A stretch of DNA of 64,000 bases from Candidatus Hydrogenedentota bacterium (lineage in GTDB: Bacteria > UBA8481 > J006), in NCBI GenBank assembly GCA_003697085.1, contig RFFU01000070.1, forward strand, positions 1-64,000. The letters run 5' to 3'. A model generated the notes under the pieces. That model saw only the letters and a list, made by a program, of their open reading frames with translations, was not told the DNA's origin and made no database searches. How positions within the stretch are numbered: position 1 is the stretch's first letter; every line of letters starts with the position of its first letter. Both the position numbers and the translations under genes were made by a program. Shown here in pieces: positions 56,982 to 64,000 of the stretch.

Positions 56982-57097
56982 GCAGGTTGGAGAACCTGCG
57001 CTCCATTACTGCAGGCAGACCTGCGCTCCCAGGTTTCGCCGCAGACTGGAGTGTCGGCGCTCCAACTGCCAGCCGTGGACTGGAGGGTCCGCGCTCC
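56982..57097 (+). repeat. Intergenic hairpin-repeat cluster (56982-57004, 57041-57063, 57075-57097, plus related 57011-57029)
   Basis: GCAGGTTGGAGAACCTGCGCTCC; GCAGACTGGAGTGTCGGCGCTCC; GTGGACTGGAGGGTCCGCGCTCC. Confidence 0.85.
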
Positions 57098-57210
57098 GTT
57101 GCCGCGCTTTCATACCGCGAAATTGACAAATTGGAAGAATGACCCCCTTGTCAGGTGGGGTTTAAAGGCATATTCTGCTTTGCTTGAATGAAATGGGAGG
57201 TCGAGGAATC

Positions 57211-58041
57211 GTGTTACCGAACGTTCGAAAGTTTTATCGTCCCACCAGTTTGGAAGAAGCCGTTGCACTTTTGAATTCCGAGAAGGAGCGGAACGTGGTT
57301 CTGGGAGGCGGAACGCAATTGGCGCTCTCGGCGCATCCAGGGATCGAGGGGCTGATCGACCTGGGCGGACTGGGGCTCGATAAAATTGAGCGGCGGGGGG
57401 AGGAGATCGTGATCGGAGCGCGGGCACGGCCGAGCGACCTCTTCCGATCAGAACTTCTTCGCGACGTCGCCGACAATATCCTGGCCGAGGCTGCGGGGAA
57501 TTATCTGGCGGAGGTGCAGCGGAACCGGGCCTCGATCGGCGGCATCCTCATCTCCTGCGCCGCCTGGGCCGACATTGCGGCCGCGCTTCTTGCCATCGGT
57601 GGTCGAATCACGATCGCCGGAAAGGACGGCGAGAAGACGATGACGGTGGACGAGTTCTACGAGGCGGGCCCTTCGAAGGCGGCGCACCGGGCCATCATCA
57701 CGGAACTGCGGATTCGTGCCGGCGGTCGCGGCGCCTACCAGCGGCTCGCCAAGACCGAGACGGACATCTCGATCCTTTCTTCCCTCGTCCGCCTCGACGA
57801 AGAGACCGACGGGACGATCCGCGAAGCACGCGTGGTCATCGGGGGCGCCACGGCGTTGCCGGTGCGTGTCCGAGAAGTGGAAGAAAAACTGCGAGGAAAG
57901 AGACTCGACCCCGCGTTGGCCGAGGAAGCCTCGCGGGATTGTCCCATCGAGACGGTGGGTGATTTCCGCGCCTCGGCCGACTACCGAAGAAAGATGGCCG
58001 CGGTTCTTACCAAACGCGCGCTTGCAGCGCTGGCGAAATAA
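57211..58041 (+). CDS. Molybdenum hydroxylase FAD-binding subunit (xanthine dehydrogenase family)
   Basis: FYRPTSLEEAVALLNSEKERNVVLGGGTQLAL; NRASIGGILISCAAWADIAAALLAIGG; GTG start with upstream GGAGG. Confidence 0.9.
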   Translation: MLPNVRKFYRPTSLEEAVALLNSEKERNVVLGGGTQLALSAHPGIEGLIDLGGLGLDKIERRGEEIVIGARARPSDLFRSELLRDVADNILAEAAGNYLAEVQRNRASIGGILISCAAWADIAAALLAIGGRITIAGKDGEKTMTVDEFYEAGPSKAAHRAIITELRIRAGGRGAYQRLAKTETDISILSSLVRLDEETDGTIREARVVIGGATALPVRVREVEEKLRGKRLDPALAEEASRDCPIETVGDFRASADYRRKMAAVLTKRALAALAK

Positions 58042-58063
58042 CGAGAAACGGGAGAAAAAGAGG

Positions 58064-58573
58064 ATGAAGGTTCAATTCACGTTCAACGGAAGCAAAGTCG
58101 AATGGGACGTCCATCCCGGAGAAACGCTCTTCGAAACAATCCGGCGCGAGGGTTACTACGGGACGAAACGCGGATGCAACACCGGGGATTGCGGAACCTG
58201 CACGGTGCTGATCAACGGTGATCCCGTCAACTCTTGCCAGGTCTTCACCGCCTCACTGGAGGGCTCGGAAGTCCGCACGATCGAAGGGGTCGTTTACCGC
58301 GACCGGAAGACCGGAGAGGTCATACGCCATCCGGTCCAGGAAAAGTTCGTCGAGGCGGGTGCGATCCAATGCGGCTATTGCATCCCCGGGATGGTCCTTT
58401 CCGCAATCGGACTTCTCGAGAAGAATCCGAATCCGTCGGAAGAAGAGATCCGGCGCGCGCTCGACGGGAACATCTGCCGGTGCACGGGTTACGTGAAGCA
58501 GATCGAGGCGGTCAAGGAGGCCGCCAAGGCTTTGGCTTCCGGCGCCTACCATCCCGCCCCGAATCGGGCTTGA
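58064..58573 (+). CDS. Molybdenum hydroxylase [2Fe-2S] subunit
   Basis: GCNTGDCGTCTVLINGDPVNSC; QCGYCIPGMVLSAIGLL; GNICRCTGYVKQIEAV. Confidence 0.96.
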   Translation: MKVQFTFNGSKVEWDVHPGETLFETIRREGYYGTKRGCNTGDCGTCTVLINGDPVNSCQVFTASLEGSEVRTIEGVVYRDRKTGEVIRHPVQEKFVEAGAIQCGYCIPGMVLSAIGLLEKNPNPSEEEIRRALDGNICRCTGYVKQIEAVKEAAKALASGAYHPAPNRA

Positions 58574-58593
58574 TTCAGGAAGGAGAGATCCGA

Positions 58594-60954
58594 ATGGACC
58601 AACAGAAGATTCATGGAATGGACTTATACGAGGAATTGAACCCGAAGACCTTCCGCACGGTCGGTCACAACGTCAGGAAAGTAGACGGGCTGGGGCTCGC
58701 TTGCGGGCTCCCGGCATTCGTGGACGATGAGACCTTTCCGCATCTCCTTCATGCCCGTCTTCTGACCTCTCCCCACGCTCACGCGCGAATTCGTTCCATT
58801 GACACGACGGCTGCGGAAGCAGTGGAGGGAGTCGTCTGCATCCTTCATGCCTTCAACACGGAGCCGATCCGTCACACGACCGCCGGCCAGGGTTACCCGG
58901 AGCCCTCACCGTACGATACGGTCATGTTCGATACGAAGGTTCGGCATGTGGGCGACAAGGTGGCGGTGGTCGCGGCGGAGACGGAAGCGGCGGCTGTGGA
59001 AGCGGTTCGGAAGATCCGCGTTGATTACGAGATTCTTCCGGCGGTCTTCGATCCGGAAGAGGCGATCTCGGGAGAAGCGCCGGTCATCCATGACGAGGAA
59101 GATTTTTCCGGCGTTCTCGGATCCGACCCGAAGCGAAATCTGGCCGCGGGAATCGAGGCGGAATTGGGCAAGATCGACGAGGCCCTACAGGAATGCGCGG
59201 TTGTTGCGGAAGGAAGATACGATCTCGGTTACGCGCAGCATTGCCCGCTCGAGCCGCACTCCTGCATCTCCTACCTCGACGAGAACGATCGCCTCGTCAT
59301 AAAGACGGCGACTCAGGTTCCGTTTCACGCGCGCCGCATCACGGCCCAAGTTTTGAAGAAGAACATTCGGGACATCCGGGTCATCAAGCCTCGGGTCGGA
59401 GGAGGTTTCGGCGCGAAGCAGGAGGTCATCCTCGAATACATCTGCGGGGCCGTAACACTGAGGACCGGCAGGCCTTGCCGGTTGGTGATGACGCGTACGG
59501 AAGAGTTTATTACGGCGCGGACGCGGCACCCGCATATCGTGAAAATCAGCGTTGGCGCGGACAAAGACGGAATGATCCGCGCGATCAAGATGGACGCCCT
59601 TTCGAACACAGGCGCCTACGGCAGCCACGGGCTCACGGTCGTCTGCAACGCCGGTTCGAAGACCCTGCCGCTCTACAACAAGACGAAGGCGGTTTATTTC
59701 CGCGCTCGGGCCGCTTACACGAACCTTCCGGTCGGCGGGGCGTATCGGGGATACGGCGGCACGCAGGGCTACTTTGCGCTCGAATGCGCCGTGGATGAAC
59801 TCGCCGAAAAACTCGGAATGGATCCGATCGAAATTCGGAAGAAGAATCACATTCGGGAAGGCGAGGGCTCCCCTGTTTTCGCCGTTCTTGGCGAAGGGAA
59901 GGAGGGAATCGAACAGACGCTGAAATCCTGCGAACTCGATGCCTGCCTCGATCGAGGAGCCGAAGCGTTCGGGTGGCACGAGAAGCGAAAGCGTCCCCCC
60001 GACGAGGGACCGGTGAAGCGCGGCATCGGAATGTGCGCCTTGATGCAAGGGTCGGGGATTCCCGAGATCGATATGGCGGCGGCGACACTTCGAATGAACG
60101 AGGACGGGAGCTTCCAGTTGCGGGTCGGGGCCACGGACATCGGGACGGGTTCCGACACTGTCCTTGCCCAGATCGCGGCGGAAGCACTGACGGTTCCCGT
60201 CGAGAAGATTCAGGTCGTTTCGTCCGACACGGACCATACACCCTTCGATGTCGGTGCTTATGCCTCTTCGACAACGTACATCTCGGGAGGAGCGGTGAAG
60301 CGGGCGGCCTACAAGATGCGGGATCTCGTCGCCTCCATCGCCGGCGAAATGCTCAATCTTCCCTCGGAGAAGATCCACCTTGCCGACGGGAAAGCCGTCT
60401 CCGAGGACGGAAAATCCTTGCCGTTCGACAAGATCGCCCTCCGGGCCTATTACAGCCAAAATCAGCAACATCCGATAACGTCGGCGTCGTTTTACTCGCC
60501 CGAATCACCTCCGCCTTTCGCGGCGCATTTTGCGGAAGTGGCGGTGGATACCGAAACGGGGCAGATCAAGGTCCTCGATTACGTCGCCGCGGTGGATTGC
60601 GGCGTTGCAATTCATCCGAGGCTTGCTGAAGGGCAGGCCGAAGGCGCCGTCCTCAACGGAATCTCGTACGCCTTGACCGAAGAATACGTCTTCGACGGGA
60701 ACGGGCGCATGGTGAACAGCTCCTTCTCGGATTACAAGATCTTCTCCATGCGAGATCTCCCACCGATCCGAACGATCCTGGTGGATTCGTTCGAGCCCAG
60801 CGGCCCGTTCGGAGCCAAATCGATCGCGGAGATCAACATCAACGGACCCATTCCCGCCATCGCCAACGCCGTTTACGACGCGGTCGGAATCCGTCTCAAG
60901 CGGATCCCGTTCACTCCGGAATCGGTTCTGGCGGCGCTGGAAGAACGCGGATAA
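58594..60954 (+). CDS. Molybdenum hydroxylase large (Mo-cofactor) subunit, xanthine dehydrogenase family
   Basis: GGGFGAKQEVILEYICGAVTLRTGRPCRLVMTRTEEF; GGAYRGYGGTQGYFALECAVDELAEKLGMDPIEIR; GPFGAKSIAEININGPIPAIANAV. Confidence 0.93.
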   Translation: MDQQKIHGMDLYEELNPKTFRTVGHNVRKVDGLGLACGLPAFVDDETFPHLLHARLLTSPHAHARIRSIDTTAAEAVEGVVCILHAFNTEPIRHTTAGQGYPEPSPYDTVMFDTKVRHVGDKVAVVAAETEAAAVEAVRKIRVDYEILPAVFDPEEAISGEAPVIHDEEDFSGVLGSDPKRNLAAGIEAELGKIDEALQECAVVAEGRYDLGYAQHCPLEPHSCISYLDENDRLVIKTATQVPFHARRITAQVLKKNIRDIRVIKPRVGGGFGAKQEVILEYICGAVTLRTGRPCRLVMTRTEEFITARTRHPHIVKISVGADKDGMIRAIKMDALSNTGAYGSHGLTVVCNAGSKTLPLYNKTKAVYFRARAAYTNLPVGGAYRGYGGTQGYFALECAVDELAEKLGMDPIEIRKKNHIREGEGSPVFAVLGEGKEGIEQTLKSCELDACLDRGAEAFGWHEKRKRPPDEGPVKRGIGMCALMQGSGIPEIDMAAATLRMNEDGSFQLRVGATDIGTGSDTVLAQIAAEALTVPVEKIQVVSSDTDHTPFDVGAYASSTTYISGGAVKRAAYKMRDLVASIAGEMLNLPSEKIHLADGKAVSEDGKSLPFDKIALRAYYSQNQQHPITSASFYSPESPPPFAAHFAEVAVDTETGQIKVLDYVAAVDCGVAIHPRLAEGQAEGAVLNGISYALTEEYVFDGNGRMVNSSFSDYKIFSMRDLPPIRTILVDSFEPSGPFGAKSIAEININGPIPAIANAVYDAVGIRLKRIPFTPESVLAALEERG

Positions 60955-60965
60955 AATCCTTTCCC

Positions 60966-62354
60966 GTGGCACCTGAGGCGGAAAACAAGTCGCTTCTCGT
61001 CCGCAATGCCGCCTGTCTTCTCACGCTCGACGGTCCCGATGACCTGCTTCCCAACGCCTCGATTTTGATCTCCGGCGGGACCATCGAGAGGATTCTACCG
61101 GAAGGTTCGGAACTTCCCACCGCCGATAGAATCGTCGATGCGGAGGGCCATCTCGTTCTCCCGGGGCTCGTCAACTGCCATCACCACTTCTACCAGACGT
61201 TAACCCGCAATCTTCCCGGAATGGCGAATGCAAAACTCTTCGATTGGCTTCTCTATCTCTACGACATCTGGGCCGAGATGACGCCGGAGGATCTCTTCGA
61301 CGCCTCTGCAGTGGCGGCGGCGGAACTGCTATTGAGCGGGTGCACCACGGCACTCGATCACTTCTATGTTTTTCCGCACGGAGAGAATTCGTATTTCGAC
61401 GCCGAGGTCGAGGGTGTCCGTCCCACCGGATTACGATTCCATCTCACGCGCGGAAGTATGAGCCTCTCCCGGAAAGACGGCGGACTTCCTCCGGATTCCG
61501 TCGTCCAGACGGACCGCGAGATTCTCGACCACACCCGCGAGGTCGTCGCCCGGTACCACGACGATTCCTTCGGTTCGATGCTTCGCATCGTTCCGGCTCC
61601 CTGCTCCCCTTTCTCGGTCACGGAAGGAATTCTCCGGGAATCGGCCGCGCTCGCGCGCGAGAAGAACCTGACTCTTCACACCCACCTCGCCGAAACGGAG
61701 GACGAGGAGAAATTCTGTCAAGAAAAGTTCGGGATGCGCCCGGTCGATTATATGGAGAAGGTAGGGTGGCTTTCCGAGAATGCGATCTTCGCACACTCGG
61801 TCTGGGTGAACCAAGATGAGATTCACCGTTACGCCCGGCACCGGTGCGGGATCGCGCACTGTCCCACGTCGAATATGCGGCTCGGCTCGGGCATCGCTCC
61901 GATCGTTCCGATGCTTCGCGCCGGCGTCAAGGTCGGGTTGGGTGTGGACGGAAGCGCCTCGAACGACTCGAGCCATATGATTCAGGAAGTCCGCCAGGCC
62001 CTTCTCCTCCAGAGGGTTCGGTACGGGGCCGACGCGATCTCCGTCCGCGATGCCCTTCGCATTGCGACGAAGGGAGGAGCCGAGGTCCTTCTCCGCGATG
62101 ACATCGGTGTGATCGCTCCCGGTTACGCCGCGGACATCATCGGTGTTGATCTGAAGAGGCTCGGCTATGCCGGCGCCTTGGCGGACCCTCCCGGGGTCCT
62201 GCCGCTTTGCCATACCGATCGCGTCTCTTTTTCGATCATCAACGGCCGCGTGGTCGTCGAGAAGGGGGAACTTCTCACCGTCGATCTCCCCACCTTGATC
62301 GAACGGCACAACGGGAACGCGGCGGCTCTGCTTCGCCGCGCGGGCAAGGCCTGA
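60966..62354 (+). CDS. Amidohydrolase, 8-oxoguanine deaminase-like (GTG start)
   Basis: LPGLVNCHHHFYQTLTRNLPG; LLLSGCTTALDHFYVFPHG; LTRGSMSLSRKDGGLPPDSVVQTD; PCSPFSVTEGILRESA; HTHLAETEDEEKFC; GLGVDGSASNDSSHMIQEVRQALLLQRVRYG. Confidence 0.9.
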   Translation: MAPEAENKSLLVRNAACLLTLDGPDDLLPNASILISGGTIERILPEGSELPTADRIVDAEGHLVLPGLVNCHHHFYQTLTRNLPGMANAKLFDWLLYLYDIWAEMTPEDLFDASAVAAAELLLSGCTTALDHFYVFPHGENSYFDAEVEGVRPTGLRFHLTRGSMSLSRKDGGLPPDSVVQTDREILDHTREVVARYHDDSFGSMLRIVPAPCSPFSVTEGILRESAALAREKNLTLHTHLAETEDEEKFCQEKFGMRPVDYMEKVGWLSENAIFAHSVWVNQDEIHRYARHRCGIAHCPTSNMRLGSGIAPIVPMLRAGVKVGLGVDGSASNDSSHMIQEVRQALLLQRVRYGADAISVRDALRIATKGGAEVLLRDDIGVIAPGYAADIIGVDLKRLGYAGALADPPGVLPLCHTDRVSFSIINGRVVVEKGELLTVDLPTLIERHNGNAAALLRRAGKA

Positions 62355-62374
62355 AGGCCTGATCGGAAAGCCCT

Positions 62375-64000
62375 ATGCCTTCCTCGCACGAACCGCTTGA
62401 TTACGCCGCCGGATTGCGGCGGGAATGGTACGAATCGGACCTCTTCGGTAATTTCGGCTGCGGCACGGTCAGCGGACCGTCCACGTCGCGTGGTCACGGG
62501 TGGTTTGTCGTTCCCGAATCGCCGGAACGGATCCGCGTTTTCGTTAATCACTGCGAGGAATGGGTCGAGGTAGGAGGAAAAGAAGTCTCCCTGACATCGA
62601 CGGTCTATCACGACCCGACGGCGCCCGGCGAGATCACCGTCTCTCCCGCCGGTTACCGCCACCTCGTCGACTTCGCGGCGGCCCCGCACCCGCGCTGGAT
62701 TTACAACATCGAGGGATACAAGATCATTCGAACGATCCGGCCGATCGAGGGGCAGCGCGGTCTCCTCGTGGAATACTCCGTCATTCCCGCCAACGGCTCC
62801 GAGGCGGTTCTTCGTGTCAGACCGATGCTCTCCGGACGCCTTCACAATGAGTTACAGAAAGAGCGTTCGGACATCGAGGGGAAGCCATCCCTTTCCGAAG
62901 GAGGACAAGAGTTTCGGCTCCTTCCGGACATTCCTCCCCTCTTCGTACGAACGCCGCCGTTCACAGAGTGGATCGAGCAACCGTACTGGTACCGCAATGT
63001 CCGTCTTGTGAAGAGCCGTACGGACAAGGAAGATCTCTTTTCCCCGGGGGAGTATCGTTTTCCGCTTCGGCCGGACAGCGGCGCTTGGATCTTCTTTTCG
63101 CCGCGCCCGATTCCGACTCGACTGGAGCGAACGGCTCTTCGATTTTATTCGATTCCGGAGTTGGAAACGAATCTCCCCGCCCAAGCCGTACGGCGGACGG
63201 CCGTCTATCCTCCGGACGGCGATGCCCCCTCCTCCGATTCCTCCTCTCCCCTCTTCTTTTCCGCTCATCCCGCCGCCGTCGCGCCGGCGGAACCCGAGGA
63301 TGCTCTGCCGGCTCTTCTGGCGATCCATCCTTTTCTGGAAGACGACGTCCTGGCGCGCTTCCTCAGAGGAATCGCACTCCTGCCCTCTCTTCCTCTCGAC
63401 CTCGACCTCCTTCGGTTCATTCTCCTCTCCGAAGGGGTCCGCCGAGGCCTCGATCTCTCTGATCTCCTCTTGAGTCTTCCTTCTCCTGTCGACGAAATTC
63501 TGCGCAACCGGCGCTCAACGGCCGCCTTGGCCGAAAATAATCTTCTCGAAATTCGTTCCGCCGAGGAATCGTGGTGGGGACGCGGCGAGGACGCGATCCC
63601 CGGCCGGATCGGCTTCCCCGTCGATATTCAGGCGCTTTGGGTCAACGCCCTGGGAAGCGCCGAGATCATCGCTCGCGCCCTCCGACGGGATCAGACGGGA
63701 TCGCCGAATTACAGTCGAGCCTTCGTCAAGGCGGTGGATGCCATCCGCCGAAGCTTCTGGGATCCGAAGACGGATTATCCCTACGATCGTCTCGCTCCTT
63801 CCACTCCCAGACCGCGCTCGAATGCCGCCCCGTTTCAACCGTCACGGGATATCACGAGCGCACCGCTTTTTCTCCAGTCTCTTCGCTTCGATCTGCTTCC
63901 GCCGGGGCGAACGCGGATTCTGCTCGAAACCGTCAAGAACACGCTCCTTTCTCCCGGAACCCATCCGGAATGGGATCAACTCGGTTACGAGTATCCCCGC
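62375..64000 (+). CDS. Glycogen debranching enzyme-like protein (N-terminal GDE region; runs off the window)
   Basis: LRREWYESDLFGNFGCGTVSGPSTSRGHGWFVV...LVEYSV; IPGRIGFPVDIQALWVNALGSAEIIARAL; frame open to window end. Confidence 0.8.
   Translation, partial: MPSSHEPLDYAAGLRREWYESDLFGNFGCGTVSGPSTSRGHGWFVVPESPERIRVFVNHCEEWVEVGGKEVSLTSTVYHDPTAPGEITVSPAGYRHLVDFAAAPHPRWIYNIEGYKIIRTIRPIEGQRGLLVEYSVIPANGSEAVLRVRPMLSGRLHNELQKERSDIEGKPSLSEGGQEFRLLPDIPPLFVRTPPFTEWIEQPYWYRNVRLVKSRTDKEDLFSPGEYRFPLRPDSGAWIFFSPRPIPTRLERTALRFYSIPELETNLPAQAVRRTAVYPPDGDAPSSDSSSPLFFSAHPAAVAPAEPEDALPALLAIHPFLEDDVLARFLRGIALLPSLPLDLDLLRFILLSEGVRRGLDLSDLLLSLPSPVDEILRNRRSTAALAENNLLEIRSAEESWWGRGEDAIPGRIGFPVDIQALWVNALGSAEIIARALRRDQTGSPNYSRAFVKAVDAIRRSFWDPKTDYPYDRLAPSTPRPRSNAAPFQPSRDITSAPLFLQSLRFDLLPPGRTRILLETVKNTLLSPGTHPEWDQLGYEYPR

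Overview
This is a bacterial chromosomal window, GC-rich and densely coded, with mostly same-strand overlapping operons. No rRNA, tRNA, CRISPR array, intact transposon or phage was recognised. Left to right it contains: (1) a translation operon on the minus strand, infC-rpmI-rplT, without thrS; infC appears to start at a non-canonical AUU/AUA codon. (2) A [NiFe]-hydrogenase (group 3b / sulfhydrogenase-like) structural and maturation locus at about 1.7-11.7 kb on the minus strand. Its order of transcription is hypC-hypD-hypE-'hypF (C-terminal domain only), then an AT-rich gap with a full-consensus sigma-54 promoter match, then Fe-S subunit, FAD subunit, small subunit, large subunit, maturation protease, stand-alone cNMP-binding protein, hypA and hypB. 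(3) A beta-oxidation operon (PaaK-like adenylating enzyme, thiolase, FadJ-like, atypical acyl-CoA dehydrogenase). (4) An EAL/HDOD protein, an AI-2E family permease, a TIM-barrel isomerase, a NERD protein and an NHL-repeat protein. (5) A futalosine-pathway menaquinone cluster (mqnE, then UbiX-, UbiD- and UbiA-like genes). (6) leuA, serS, an Fe-S-loop protein, an AsmA-like protein, argC, a uvrC lacking its HhH tail, a LuxC-like reductase, a gamma-carbonic anhydrase-like protein, sppA, surE, glgA, an AAK+GNAT NAGS-like protein, a hydrolase and metH. (7) A xanthine-dehydrogenase-type molybdenum hydroxylase with an 8-oxoguanine deaminase-like amidohydrolase, then the 5' part of a glycogen-debranching-like gene. 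The least explained signal is a dispersed 23-bp repeat, found in 9 copies at 4 intergenic sites. It can fold into a hairpin whose GGAG loop complements a conserved CTCC tail, and some copies differ by paired (compensatory) substitutions. All assignments come from reading the sequence and the ORF translations; no searches were run.
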